Positions 22,301 through 35,465 of a stretch of DNA of 64,000 nt are shown one piece after another. A program made the position numbers and the translations under genes. The stretch comes from Gorsachius magnificus (taxonomy: Eukaryota > Chordata > Aves > Pelecaniformes > Ardeidae), in NCBI GenBank assembly GCA_034008185.1, contig CM067086.1, forward strand, positions 1,178,001-1,242,000, written 5' to 3'. Position 1 is the first letter of the stretch, and the number at the start of each line of letters is the position of its first letter. The notes under the pieces are model-generated. The model saw nothing but the letters and a program-made list of their open reading frames with translations, did no database searches and was not told where the DNA came from.

Positions 22301-25300
22301 GAGAAAGGAACGACTCGACACTCGGCAGTGGCACCGGGGCTCTTCACGCCGTTTGTGGGTTCGAATACACGCACCGTCATCGCTCTGTGGGGGGTCGCAA
22401 TGACCGTGCCCTGCTGCCCACCCCGCCACGGGGCGGTGGGTGCGCCCTGATGCACCACTAAATGCCACCGTCTCCATTCCCCATCCGAGCCCTGGCCGGC
22501 AGAAGGAAGCCTGGGGCGAGCACGATACCAACCCACGGCTTCGGGATGCCTGGTAGGAAGCGGACGCCTCCTTGCCGCTCTTCGGAAGCACATGGAGAAG
22601 AGACAGAGCATGCAGGCACCCAGCGCAACAGAACCCTAAGCGGCTGACCTTGAAGGGCTCCGTGATGTTGCCGAAACATTTGTCCAGTTGGCTCTGGGCT
22701 TTCTGCACCTCCTGTAGCTCCAGCCAGCCCACCGCAAACATGCTCTGCAGGAGAGAGAGACGGCCGTTCACCCCAGGGGTGGCCTGACAGCAAAAGCTTC
22801 AGAGCCACACCGCAGCCGGCAGGGAACCGTAGAAACCTTTGGGTGGGAAAAAGCCATGGAGCCCAACCGCTCCCAACCCCATCGCTGCCGTCGCGTCCCT
22901 CTGACCCAGACGCCTCCACTGCACATCTCCAGCTCCGCGCCGCCCGCATCCCCTCACCCTTCAAAGCAGGTCTGACAAATCCTGCCTGCTGATGGGGCTG
23001 GCAGTGGCTAACGTGGAGGGAAACACCCACCTCGTGGGTAAATCCCACCCTTGGGCTTTGCCCCTCTCCTCACCCAGGTCATGGCCGGCCCATCCGGCTC
23101 GGTGACGGGTTCATACATCTCCAGGTCGTTCCTCCGGACTTCAGAGCTCATGGGGTGCATGAGCGGGAATCCGAGCAAGACGACGTCGGCTTGTTTCACA
23201 GGCTCACCTGGGGAAAGGAGCCGGGCAGACCTCGTGTGCCAGCTGGGCGTCGCTGGCACCCGCTCTATTTACTCATACCAGGAACAAGCCTGACTCACAC
23301 GGACCCACAAGCTTCAGAAAACAAACCCCACATCCATGACCCCTCATGACCATGAGCCAGCAGGGTGCCCTGGTGGCCAAGAAGGCCAAGGGCACCCTGG
23401 GGTGCATTCAGAGGAGCGTGGCCAGCAGGGCGAGGGAGGTTCTCCTCCCCCTCTACCCTGCCCTGGGGAGACCCCCACCTGGAGCACTGGGGCCAGTTCT
23501 GGGCTCCCCGGTTCAAGAAAGATGAGGAACTCCTGGAGAGAGTCCAGAGGAGGGCAACAAGGATGATGGGGGGACTGGAGCATCTCCCCTAGGAGGAAAG
23601 GCTGAGGGAGCTGGGCTTGTTCAGCCTGGAGAAGAGAAGGCTGAGAGGGGACCTCATCAACACGGACAAATATCTCAAGGGTGGGGGTCACGAGGACGGA
23701 GCCAGACTCTTCTCAGTGGTGTCCAGCACCAGGACAAGGGGCAATGGGTACAAACTGAAGCAGAAGAGGTTTCAGTTGAACGTGAGGAAGAACTTCTTGA
23801 CTTTGAGGGTGCCCAAGCCCTGGCCCAGGGGGGCTGTGGAGTCTCCTTCTCTGGAGATATTCAAAGCCCACCTGGATGAAGTCCTGTGTAACATGCTCCA
23901 GGAGAACCTGCTTGAGCAGGGGGGTGGCACTGGGTGATCTCCCGAGGTCCCTTCCAACCCTTGCCATTCTGTGATCTGCAGGGAGGATGCCGCAGGGAGG
24001 ACACCTCGTTGCTGCCTTGCTAGAGGAGAACAGCAGCTCATGGGTTGCCCTTGGTGCTGTCTGCTGGAAGTGGTGTCGAGGCAGGACACCGGCACAGCCC
24101 AAAGGTGAGGGCACCCAGACCGGCGCCACTCAAGCTTCAGGGGGAAAGGAATAGCTGCCACCACCCCGGGCACTCAGATTGCCCTGCCCTTAGCTGGGAG
24201 GAAAGGGGCACCAAACCGGGCACGCATTCCCACCAGGACCCTTTGCTTCCAGGGGGCCGAGTGCTGCTGGAAGATCAACACATGCTACTTGGCCTTGGGA
24301 AGACAGCCCGGCCTGTCACTGGCGGGGGGGGGGGGCCACAGCAACTACGCCACCTCCAGCCCAGCACTAAAGGTCTCTCCCTACCCTCTGCGTTCCCAAA
24401 TTTCCTAATTTTTCAAGCCCACTCATAGGAGAAACGATCCATCAAGAAGCAGAAAAAACATCTGCAAGCCAGGCTCTCCAGAGCGGTGACCCAAACGCTG
24501 CACCAGAGCACGGTGAGAGGTTTTCACTCCGGCCAAGCACTCAGCCTGTGTTCCCGTGTCCGAGCAGGAGTCCCCGCTTCTTGTGGGCTTACAGAGAAGG
24601 AGCCGTAGCCAACGCAAGGGCCCGCTGCTGCCTCTCCGCTCACCTGGGCTGTAGCCGTCGTACTCGGGATGGTATTGCTTTTCGGCATCAAAGGGCACCT
24701 TGACTTTCTTGGCACAGTCCACCCACTCCTCTGGCACGGGGATCAAGAAGTCCCGAGCAATATCAGCTGCAAAATTTAAGCTGAAAAGCAGCATGGAACA
24801 ATGCTTTATGTCAGGCACGGGTGCCCATGACCCCTCGGAAAGGGGAAGGGAAGAAAGGAAGCAGAAGGAACTAATTGAGCCATAACTGCAAAGCGGAGCT
24901 ACGCTGGAAGAGCACGGGTCAAAGCTAAAGCTTGGGGTTGCAGCTTTCATCGCTGAAGCTGGGAGCCTGCCCCGCTGGCTCTCGCCGTCTCCAGCTGGGT
25001 AATTGTACAGACATCTCATAAAGGCAGGGAGAGAACCCCCCTGCCGTGAAGTGACAACCCCCTGGGTCCCATGTGGGCACCCGAAGCGGGTCGGGTGAGC
25101 TGCCACGGGGCCACCTCCCTCCTCCCGCTGACCGTAGAGGCGGGCGAGGGAGCCCAGCTCCGCGAGAGGCATGCAAAGGGAGGGATGGCGTGTCCCGCGC
25201 CGGGACCCCCGCGGCCTCCGACCCCGGCAGAGAGGAAGAGGAGAGAGGGGCCAGCGTTTCAACAAGGCACGCGTGTTACCTCCTCCGGGCCACGGCGTTG

Positions 25301-28300
25301 GTGTAAGCGGAGTTATCGACCCGGTGATGGTACTCGTCGGGGGGCATGACACCTGGAGGGGCAGGAAGGGGACACTTCAGGCGGCAGGGCTTTGAGCCCC
25401 CGCGCAGGGGAGCAGCAGGGGGAAGGGAACCCCTTTGGTGATGCCTGCCCGCGTGGTGAGGCGCTGCCCCTGCGTCCGGAGGGATCCCACAGCCATCCTG
25501 ATGCGGCGCTCGGGAGAGGAGGATGTAAGCGGTGCTTGCCATGAGACAACCTGGCCTCATGGCTTTGGCCGACGGGCAGCAGATCCCTCAACCGGAGGGC
25601 ATCTCCTTTGCTTCACGGGCAAGGCGACCTTCAAGTCGGGAACTCTCTCAAGTCATTCGATCAAGCTGATCAAGTCGTTAAATCTTTCCCTAGCTACCAG
25701 CTCAGTTCCTTCCTTGGCTGCCAGGTTGTCTCCAGGAGAGATGGCCACTTCCCAAGAAAATAGACATTTAAAGAAGTGACCCCCTTGGGGGCACTGGGGC
25801 TGTCTCCAAGGATCTTCGCCCCAAGAGCCAGCCTGCAACAGCCCCAGGGGCTCTTCTAGCTCCCATCACCCCCGTTTCACCGCCCCCTTCCCCCCCCCCA
25901 AAAAGCAGCCCGGTGACCTGCACCCATCCAGGCATCCGCCGGAGCAGGACCCCCGCCTGCACAGACCCTTCACCCCACCGGGCAGCCCCACAGCTGCATG
26001 TGCTCAGCACCGACCGCTCCAGATCCTGTTCTGTGATTCTGTAAACTCCCATGGGCTCCTGGGGGGGCAGGGGTTTAAACTCGGGTCTCTTCAAAAAGGC
26101 TTAGAAAAGTCCTTCCTTCCTAAAGCCTCCGCGCTTTGTCTCCTCTAAGCGCCCCCCATCACCACGGCAGACCTGGAACACCATCCTGGGAAGGAAGCAC
26201 CAGGCATGGTTCCACAGGCGGCAAGGGGCCGAGAGAGAAAACAACTGATAGTGTGGCACTGGAAGAGAGCTGAGCATCTTGTCCCATGCTTGCACAGAGG
26301 CAAACATTATCTGCAAGATATTCCAGAGGGCAGGAGTCCGAAGAGTCTGTGCGCTCCCATCCAGGTCTGGCTGGAGGAGCTCCGAGCTTCTGCTGGCACA
26401 AACCCCTTCCCTACGAACAGGTCTGGCAGTTGCAGAAGTACCTTTGATGTGGTAGCATTGCTCCTCCGGGCTCCACACCATCCTGCTGCACCAGTACTGG
26501 GCCACGGCACTCACCACCTCCCAGCCTCCATCTTCCCTGAACAGCTTCTGGTCCTGGAGGGAGCCAAAGCCGGAGAAAAACAGGGACATAGAGTCATAGA
26601 ATCATAGAACGTTTTGGGTTGGAAGGGACCCCTAGAGGTCCCCCAGCCTAACCCCCCTGCAGGGAGCAGGGACACCTTGAACCACATCAGGTTGCTCACA
26701 GCCCCGGCCAACCTGGCCTGGAATGGTCCCAGGGATGGGGCCTCCACCACCTCTCTGGGCAACCCCTGCCAGGGTTTCACCACCCTCATTGGAAAGAATT
26801 TCTTCCTTAGATCCAGTCTAAACCTACCCTGGTTTAGTTTAAAGCCATCCCCCCTTGTCCTGTCCCAGCTGGCCCTACTAAAAAGCTTGTCCCCCCCTTT
26901 CCTCGGGGCCCCCTTGAAGCCCTGACGGCCGCACTCAGCTCTGCCCGCAGCCTCCTCTGCTCCAGGCTGAACACCCCCAACTCTCCCAGCCTGGCCTCCT
27001 AGCAGAGGGGCTCCAGCCCTCGGAGCATTTTAGTAGCCCCTCGGGGCATTTTAGTAGCCCTCCCCTGGCCCCGCTCCAACAGGTCCATGTCCTCCTTGTG
27101 CTGAGGGCTCCCGAGCTGGACGCAGGGCTCCAGGGGAGGTCTCCCCAGAGAGGGACCCTCACCATGAGGGAGACTCGACCAGACCCAAACTCAGCAAGAG
27201 GACAGAGGTGAAGGAGATGGACACAGCAGCAGAAGAGGTCAGAAAACTGGCCTGGGTTGAGCCAAGGGGATGCTGAGCCGCCCGGGAGGAGCAAGGGCAG
27301 AGGAGGCAGCGGCTGAAAAAGGGACCCCGGGGTGCTACCGGCAATTCTGATGGGAGCCGGCAGCAGCAGAGTTTCTCTGGGAAGGGACAGTGACCGCCCC
27401 TAGATGCCCTGCAGGCTGGGCCATCGGGGTGGCACACCTTTACCTGCGTGGTGCAATAGTACTGCTCGAAGGCCATCAAAACGTCCCCAGTGACGTGGAT
27501 TTCTTGGGCACCGTAGATCTCCTCAGGGCAGACTTCCCGCCCCGTGGCTGCGCTCTCCCACGGGAACTTAGCGCCCTGCCAGCAGAAGCCATCCATCGGG
27601 CAGCCCAGCGCCACAGCTCGAGGTGCCCTGCCCAGCCCAAAAATTTCGGGCACCGCTCCGCTCATAGCCCCTGGCTAAAACTGGAGGAAGAGCACAGCCT
27701 GGCTCTCCTCCTGGGTGGCGGTGGATGGGTTGCACTGCCCCCCCCACCACCACCACCACCACCAGCCCTGTCCCCACCTTGTAGCCTTGCTCCATCGCGT
27801 TGCGCAAGGCCCCTTCCAGCCTGTGAATCCGGTACTCCAGGATGGCCCGGGCAGCTTCAGGATAAAACAGCAGAATATTCGGGAACATCCAGGTGTCCTG
27901 GAAATGTCCAAGCAAGGCAAGATGGTGGGATTGGCTGGTGGGGCACCCAGATGCTCCCACCAGTCTCACCCTTCCAGTCCACCCCATCCCAATTGCTCTG
28001 ACCATGTTTTTGCTGCTATTGAAAGATGCTGTCCCACGGGCTCATTAAAAGGGATAAATCCACATGGGATCGTTCCTGCCCCCGCCTGCTATCCGCTGGT
28101 ATCTCACTGGGGTGATCCCAGCAGGACCTCCCACCGTGTGGGAGAAGGGAGGCAGGAGTCCTCCGAAGCTCTGGAGAGGGTCAAGACCCCACGCAGCAGC
28201 AGAAAGCAAGCGCACAGGGTCCATGGGACCCCAAAAAGCCCTTTCCCACCGAAAGGCCAGGCTGGGTTTAGTGCAGGAGCCTCAACGCCACCCAGCACCG

Positions 28301-31300
28301 TCTCCTGCCCGTGCCATCGTTACTCGGCTGCCGAGGTGTGCACCCATTCAGCATGGCTGCTCCAAGAGCAGATCCAAGCCCTCCGGCTGGGGCAAAGCTA
28401 CCCAGCCCAGCCGGCTTATTGAGTAAACACCAAACCCGTGTTTAGAAGCAGAACATGCCTGTCGCAGAAAACACTTCTGTTACAGAATCATAGAATCACT
28501 TTGGTTGGAAAAGCCCTTTAAGATCATCGAGTCCAACCATTAACCTCACCCTGCCACCCCACCACTAAACCCTGTCCCTAAGCACCTCATCCATCCTTTT
28601 AAATCCCTCCAGGGATGGGGACTCGACCACCTCCCTGGGCAGCCCATTCCAGAGCCTGACAACCCTTTCGGTGAAGAAGTTTTTCCTAATGTCCAACCTA
28701 AACCTGCCCCAGCTTCAAACCATTCCCCCTCGTCCTGTCGCAGTTATGCAGCGGTTCAGGCGAAACGGGGCTCGCCAATGCCACCGGAGCTGGGAGAGGG
28801 GCAGGTTTCACCTTGTGTCAGCTTGAACAGCGGTTTAAAGCAGCAGTCGTGCTCTAAGCCAGTCGCCACAGCTCCGCCGGCTGCCTCAGCCCCAGACCTC
28901 AGCCCGGGGAGGGGGGGAGTCTCTCCTGGCCCCTCGCAGCCCCAGGTGTCTAGCTTTGATTTAGGAGATTTGCTTTTGAATCATAGGATCAATCATAGGA
29001 CCAATCATAGAATCATAGGACCAACCATAGGACCAACCATAGGACCAACCATAGGACCAACCATAGGACCAACCATAGGACCAACCATAGACCAACCATA
29101 GACCACCATAGAACCAACCAAGAACCAACCATAGAACCAACCAACCATAGAACCAACGAACCAACGAACCATAGAACGTTTTGGGTTGGAAGGGGCACCT
29201 AGAGGTCATCTAGTCCAACCAAGTTAGAGGACAACCCAGATGAGCCATGCCAGACATCGAGCTGGGTTGCTATCATGGCTGTTGCAAAAGGCGCAGGAGG
29301 ACGCTTTCCAGCAAGAGGCTGGTGCCCAGGTACCCCTACGTGGGGGTTAGGAGGGGCCCCCCCCCCTCCTGCTGAGCCTCCTCCATCCCAGCCGCTGGGC
29401 GAAGCCCCCAGGTTGCCAGCTAGCACCGCCTCTGCCCACCTGGTCCCAGAAGACGTGCCCCCAGTAGTCCTCGCCCCGCGTGCCGTTGGACAAGCCGCCA
29501 GGGCTGATGCCATGGAAGAGGAAGCCCAGTTTGCCCCGGGGCGGGATGGCGCTCAGCAGGTAGTAGAGGCACCCGTAGACAGCCTGTCTCAAAGGCAGAG
29601 GTCCATCCAGGTCTACGTGGCAGCCTTGCCACAGCGCGGCCCACGCGTGGGCATGGGAGGAGTGCAGGGAGCCCGCAGCGATGAGGGCCAGCCCTTCGCC
29701 ATAGCTCCTCTTCACTTCCTCTTCGCTCTCGGCCACAGCCGTCAGGAACTGCCAGGATCGCTCCCGCTCCTCCCCGCCCAACGTCAAGGCTTGCGGCACG
29801 GGAGTCCAGAGCATGTGAACCATGGGACAGGGTCCCCCCTCCACCTCGGGGACCAGTGTCTTCCCGTAGATGTAGCTGGGGAAAAGGAGAGGGCAGGAGG
29901 GGGGGGGGGACTCCATGCGCGTCCACCCAGCTGGTGGGGGGGACGTCCCGCCAGCAGCTCAGCATCAGGCTCCCCTGCCCACCTAGGATGGGAGCTCCCT
30001 TGTCCCCACATGTCAGCTCCGCCGCCCTCCTGCCCCCAAAGCGCGGGAGCCTGAAATCATTACAGCGGATCCCCAGTCCCCACGAGCCCTTTTCAGAGGG
30101 GATCTCCTCCAAACTCCCCCCCTTCCCCAAACTCATTCCTTTGTAATCACGTCAGGTCCCTGGGGCCTTCGGTGCTCTTCTACGTGTCAGTGTGAGTAAT
30201 AATGCTGGAGCTACAACTAATGAAAATATTTCTATACTTAATTTATACCTCCCAGGAAGAAGCAGGTTTGCACAAGCCCCCACACCACTTCCCATCTCAG
30301 CCCAGCTCCAGCCTTGCTTCTCACAGGGTTTAGTGGTGGGATGGCAGGGTGAGGTTAAAGGTTGGACTCAATGATCTTAAAGGTCTGTTCCAACCAAAGC
30401 GATTCTATGATTCTAACCGTTTGGGTTGGAGAAGCCCTTTAAGCTCCCCCAGCCCAACCATTCCCCTACCCCTGCCATCCCACCCCCAAACCCTGGCCCT
30501 CAGCACCGCCTCTGCCCGGCTGTTAAATCCCCCCAGGGCTGGGGACTCGACCCCTTCCCTGGGCAGCCCCTTCCAGCACCTGACAGCCCTTTGGGGAAGG
30601 AATTGTTCCCAATGGCCAACCTAAACCTCCCCATTTTGTGATTCATTCCCTAACGGTGAGCGGGGCAGCAAACAACAGCGCGTGAAGGATGCGCTCAGGG
30701 CAAGGTCCCCCCGTGACCCAAACTCACTGTGCTCCCTGGAAGTCTGGTCCTTGGTTCAGGTCCAAGTCCTGGCTCTTTGGCACAAAAGGAGCCTGGAGCT
30801 GGATCGTGATGGGCTGAGGGGCGTGAGCTGATCGCCGGATGGTGATGCTGAAGGCCATCAAGTGGACGAGGGAATGGTGAGCGTAGATCTGATGGGAGGC
30901 TGTATAATCAGTTGACTGAAGCACATGGCTGAAGGTTCCTGGAACCACAAGGAGAGCTGTCAGCCTTTTGAACCCCCATGTCCTGACATTCTGCCCCAGA
31001 CTCCCATTTCTGCCCTATCTACCAGTTCCTACTGGTGAAGGAACCGCCTTTCCCAGATCCCAATGCAGCTTTTGGCTGGACAACACTGTTAACACACTGA
31101 GTCTGGCCAAGCCACTGAGCAATAATTTGTGCTATAAAACATTTTACCAGGCTTCATGATTCAACAGTGTTTGCCGAGCCTGGCTCCAGCAGGGATTGAG
31201 ATACCGTCTGAAAATCGCTCTTATTCTCACAAGAAAGGGGAATTTTCCGTTGCTCCAACATGACTAGAAACTAGAACTCCTAGAAAGAGTCCAGAGGAGG

Positions 31301-32167
31301 GCAACAAGGATGATGGGGGGACTGGAGCATCTCCCCTAGGAGGAAAGGCTGAGGGAGCTGGGCTTGTTCAGCCTGGAGAGGAGAAGGCTGAGAGGGGACC
31401 TCATCAACACCTACAAATATCTCAAGGGTGGGGGTCACGAGGATGGAGCCAGACTCTTTGCAGTGGTGCCCAGCGCCAGGACAAGGGGCCATGGGCACAA
31501 ACTGAAGCAGAAGAGGTTTCAGTTGAATGTGAGGAAAAACTTCTTGACTTTGAGGGTGACGGAACCCTGGCCCAGGCTGCCCAGGAGGGCTGTGGAGTCT
31601 CCTTCTCTGGAGATATTCAACCCCCGCCTGGATGAAGTCCTGTGTAAGATGCTCTAGGAGAACCTGCTTGAGCAGGGGGGTGGCACTGGGTGATCTCCTG
31701 AGGTCCCTTCCAACCCTTGCCATTCTGGGATTCTGTGACTTCAAAGGACGACGCCCTGCAGGCGAACGGAGAACGGGGAGAAGAGAGACACGGCCTCGTG
31801 GAAGAGGCAACGCAGGCAAAGAGACTTTAACTTCCAGAAGTTAAAGGGAAGGAGTGGTCGGTGCCCAAGGTGGAGGCCGGAAAGGGAGATTCCTGCGCGC
31901 GCGCTGCTGTTTACCCGTCCGGGTGTTCAAGGCGAAGGTCTCAGCCGGGCTGTCCGCACCGGGCACCGTCATCCTAACATTGACAGGGCTGGGGATGTCG
32001 GCGCGATGCGTGTTTCCCACCGCTCCGTTGTACACGCCGTTGACATGGAGGATGTCTCGGTACACACGGGTGCCCAGGTAAGCGTTGGTCACCGTAGCCA
32101 GCAGCCGAGGGTCCGAGGGCAGAGAGGCGGAGGTGAACACGGCGGGGTCCTCTTTGCCATCAGCCAT
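19373..32167 (-). CDS. PGGHG: Protein-glucosylgalactosylhydroxylysine glucosidase
   Basis: Cytosolic GH65 enzyme that removes glucose from the Glc-Gal-hydroxylysine unit of collagen (formerly ATHL1). Thirteen coding exons: 32167-31915, 30938-30728, 29875-29440, 27897-27778, 27575-27444, 26553-26442, 25352-25280, 24780-24644, 23207-23074, 22744-22649, 22288-22191, 19750-19536, 19437-19373. They total 2082 bases (693 residues; human 737, with a longer tail), phases agree at every join, and no stop intervenes. Start [20 protein letters not shown] is in AAAAATGG context. The three carboxylates reported as essential in the human enzyme are present: D301 (first residue of exon 4, DTWMFP), E428 (MPPDEYH) and E572 (WVENSDGSG). 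Other landmarks: [73 protein letters not shown]. The last exon reads [16 protein letters not shown] then TAA. Many CR1 pieces sit in the introns. Confidence 0.95.
20005..20062 (+). repeat. Short CR1 fragment
   Basis: GGCTCCCCGGTTCAAGAAAG then ATGAGGAACTCC is the same phrase as in the CR1 copy at 23500-23533, here isolated in a PGGHG intron. Confidence 0.8.
20249..20702. repeat. Inverted pair of CR1 tails
   Basis: A minus-oriented CR1 3' end (20249-20560, starting GAGAATCATAGAATCGTC) faces a plus-oriented one (about 20570-20702, ending TTCCAACCAAAGTGATTCTA). The outer arms are complementary, so the PGGHG intron transcript could form a long hairpin. Confidence 0.85.
23351..23975 (+). repeat. 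CR1 LINE 3' fragment
   Basis: Starts GAGCCAGCAGGGTGCCCTGG and ends CCTTGCCATTCTGTGATC. It contains the CR1 3' coding remnant (GAGGAAAGGCTGAGGGAGCT), frame-broken, in a PGGHG intron. Confidence 0.93.
26588..27145 (-). repeat. CR1 LINE 3' fragment
   Basis: Starts with the reverse complement of the CR1 tail (ATAGAGTCATAGAATCATAG then GTTTTGGGTTGGAAGGGACC) and runs to GGTCTCCCCAGAGAGGG. It is closely similar to the copy at 4155-4690. Confidence 0.93.
28484..28745 (-). repeat. CR1 LINE 3' fragment
   Basis: Begins AGAATCATAGAATCACTTTG and GTTGGAAAAGCCCTTTAAGA, then the CACCACTAAACCCTGTCCCT segment; a subfamily distinct from the 26588 copy. Confidence 0.92.
28976..29222 (-). repeat. Expanded 12-13 bp tandem repeat on a CR1 tail
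   Basis: Repeated ATAGGACCAACC units (about 28990-29170), degenerating to AACCATAGAACCAACC, run directly into a CR1 3' end (TTTTGGGTTGGAAGGGGCAC, 29177-29220). The unit resembles an expanded, mutated form of the CR1 terminal octamer repeat. Confidence 0.88.
30327..30645. repeat. Inverted pair of CR1 tails
   Basis: A plus-oriented tail (30327-30417, ending GATTCTATGATTCTAACC) abuts a minus-oriented one (from TTTGGGTTGGAGAAGCCC to about 30645) head to head in a PGGHG intron. Confidence 0.85.
31262..31742 (+). repeat. CR1 LINE 3' fragment
   Basis: Starts GACTAGAAACTAGAACTCCT and ends TTGCCATTCTGGGATTCTGTG. It shares the GAGGAAAGGCTGAGGGAGCT block with the copy at 23351 and is inserted in the first coding intron of PGGHG. 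Confidence 0.92.
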
Positions 32168-34984
32168 TTTTCACCAGCCCGAGCTGCAGAACAACAGCAA
32201 CGAGGACAGAGTCAGGGCCAAGGGTTGAACGGACAAAGTCGGGGCAGGCTGAGCGTGGCCATGCTGGACACCGGCCAGAAGCGGAGGCCACACGCTGCTT
32301 CTCTCTCTCCGAAACTTTGCTGTACCGCCCCCGCTCAGCGGCCAAGCCAGCTGCTCGCCTGCCCCTGGCCTCCATACGTTCCCAGGGTCTCCATTTCTTT
32401 CAGTCTCCCTTCTGACCACCACCAGCACCTCCACCTGTGGTTTTCCTCCACCCCAGCTTTCCTCCCCAGCGCCTGGCCAGGTCTCCTCCACCCGGGCTCG
32501 CTTCCTCTTTTGCGGCTTCCCGTGGTCCCCCTTGGCTCCGGCCGTCGCCAACCAAGCAAGGCGGCTCCTCCAACCCAGCCAGACCCCACAGTGGCTTTGT
32601 CACTTCTCCAGTTTCCCCCCCTCTTCCTCTTCTGCTGCCCTCTCTGCGGCAGGTTCTCACCAGTTTCTCGCAATACACCACAGCCATCTTCTTCTTTCCC
32701 CCCCATCCTCCCAAGGCTCCTCCGTGACACGATTCGATCGGCCTCGGCGCTCCCCGTCTCCTGACTCACTGTACCCCTGGTTTGTTTTTCAGCTCTTAAC
32801 CTGAGCTTACATGGACATTTCTATTGTAATTCTAAAAGCTGCTTGGGTTTCAGGATTTTTTTGCAGAAAACTAGTCCTTCCAGGGTAAGGCACAGGAAAG
32901 TTTTTATGAGGAACAGGTCATATATCCTAATTTTATGAAGGCTATTATATATAAGGTTAATTCATGGTGTTTTCGTATTTATAATTAAGCTAGTTGCATG
33001 GGAATTATATTTTCCCAATAATGGATTAGAATGATGAAAGCTTTTTCTTTCATTGATATATAAATACATTAAAAATACACTTATATATGATATATAAACA
33101 TATACATAAATATATATTAAAGGTATATACACCTATAAACAGCACCTACAAAAGGGAGCTGTGGCTGGTGCCTGGCACCGGAATGGTACAGAACTGGTGT
33201 TATTAAATAAAGGTGCTGAGCGACCCCCCTGGTGGGGCTGGAAAGCCAGCGGGACGGCAGGCGAGAGCGCACCCCGGCCAGGCTGGCAGTCCCCAAAATC
33301 CCTCCCCGCCGGCAGCCGGCTCCGGCAGCGCCCAGGGGCGGTGCGGTTTCCTCACCCGGAGATTGAATTGGGAGAGAAACCCTCCTCCCGCCTTCAGGAA
33401 AGTTCAAAAAAAAAAAAACAAAAACAAAACAACCCAGAAGAAAACAAAAAGGAAAGGAAGCAAAAAGGGGCGCAGGCAGCGAGGGGGATGGATCTTGCCT
33501 TCGGGCTGGGGCCGCGCGTGAACTCCGGCCGGGCAGGCGGAGGCTGCTGCTGTGGGGCTCCGGCGCGGGGGAAGGACGGAAGTTGCCCCGCTGGGGAAGA
33601 AGGAAGGAAATAACTTTTTTTTTCCCCCCCTTCTTAAAACAACCCGAAGAATAATAAAAGAATAAATCGTGACACGCAGGTGTCTGCTCAGATGGGCTCA
33701 CCGCTGCCCCGTGCTCCTGGGAAGGGGGAACCGAGAGAGGAAAAACCAGTTGCTGATGATTTAGCGCCTAAAATCTGCCCCAGAAAGGCAGCGGCGGCCG
33801 CCCTTTGGCCCCAGCCACGCTCTGAGCCTTTTCCTCACCCGCTTTCGGAGGGAACGGATCAAGAGCTTGGCTTCGGCACAATTTTTCCCAGCTTCCTTCC
33901 CGTGATCCCTCTGCCCCCACCGCAGGACGCTTGGAGCGTACATAGAGATACCGGTCAAAGTATCTGTGATTGATAAACGTGGACAAATGGTTACTCGGGT
34001 TTGAACTCCCTTTGAGGAAAGCAAACTTGGTGTTAGTTTTGCCCCTTTCAACTCTCGTGTTGAGTGAAATGCCGATGATCAATTCAAATTGCCAAACTGC
34101 ACAGAGTTTAGTTTGATCATAGCTGGAAAGCAAGGGGTTTGTGGTGGGTTTTGACTGTCGAGACAAAAAATACCTTTTTCTTTCAAAGAGGACACATGTA
34201 AAAACTTGCTTGTATTTCTTTTTTAGCAGATTGTATCTTAAGACATTGAAACCTTTCACCAGGGAATTAACTAAGGTGGTTTTCCATACCTGAAGAATTA
34301 TTTGGGAATGTCCTGCTTTCAACAGTTGACCCATGTGAATGTTCAAGGGAAGTGGAAAAAAATACGTGAAAGCGCAGCTTTGCATAGAAAAAGTAATCTG
34401 TGTAAAATTCATAATACAGCCTCTGTGCTAGAATGGGGTTCTCCCAAGAGATCCGTGACCGAGTTGGACCGGCGCGGGTCCCCAAGACACCGGCGGTCTC
34501 AGCACGGCACCACATTCCCCAACCGCGGCAAAGGCTCACGCTGTCCATTCCCCTGCAGAGTTTTTTGGAGCTGCCTCGTGCCGCGGGCGAGCGGCTCCCA
34601 TAGCTGGTGAACGCGACAGCCAAAATTCACCCCAACATTGTGCCCATCAGCAAAGAGAGGGAACGGCCCCTCCATAGACCCTTGCGCTCCCCATCAAACG
34701 CGGCGAGCGCGGGACGGCACAGAAGCCGCGCGTTACAAACCCAAGTGTGGGGCGGGGAATGATGGTAGCTCTAAATGGATATTCCCCGCGGATGCCAGGC
34801 ATCCCTCCAGCTCGCTTGTCAGCCCTTGCTGGAGGATGGAGGCTCCCAGACCCACCTTGTTGCTTGATCCCACGCCTCTTCTCTCTCCAAGCCTTTCCTG
34901 CTCCCTTCCCCACGCTGTCAGCCATCTCCGAGCTCGGCCCAGGCAGGGGGCAGCCCCAGCTTCCTCTCACCAGCCTTCACGCTC

Positions 34985-35465
34985 CTGAGAATCCCAGCAT
35001 GGCAAGGGTTGGAAGGGACCTCGGGAGCTCACCCAGTCCAACCCCCCTGCTCAAGCAGGTTCTCCTAGAGCATCTTACACAGGACTTCATCCAGGTGTGC
35101 TTTGAATATCTCCAGAGAAGGAGACTCCACAGCCCCCCTGGGCAGCCTGGGCCAGGGCTCAGGCACCCTCCGAGTGAAGAAGTTCTTCCTCACGTTCACC
35201 TGGAACCTCTTCTGCTTCAGTTTGTGCCCATGGCCCCTTGTTCTGTCACTGGGCACCACTGAGAAGAGTCTGGCTCCGTCCCTGTGACACCCATCCTTAA
35301 GATATTTGTAGGTGTTGATGAGGTCCCCTCTCAGCCTTCTCTTCTCCAGGCTGAACAAGCCCAGCTCCCCCAGCCTTTCCTCGTAGGGGAGATGCTCCAG
35401 TCCCCCTATCATCCTAGTTGCCCTCCTCTGGACTCTTTCTAGGAGTTCCTCATCTTTCTTGAAGC
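34985..35465 (-). repeat. CR1 LINE 3' fragment
   Basis: Begins TGAGAATCCCAGCATGGCAA and GGGTTGGAAGGGACCTCGGG and runs to TCCTCATCTTTCTTGAAGC. It shows the standard CR1 3' coding remnant in reverse. Confidence 0.92.

Noticed and set aside
22289..23048. Minus-strand frames of 119-196 codons around 22.3-23.0 kb as novel genes.
   Set aside because: They overlap PGGHG exon 10 (22649-22744) in its own or a shadow frame; the remainder is intron.
32006..32764. 252-codon plus-strand frame opposite PGGHG exon 1.
   Set aside because: Antisense shadow of a conserved exon plus Pro/Ser-rich noise.
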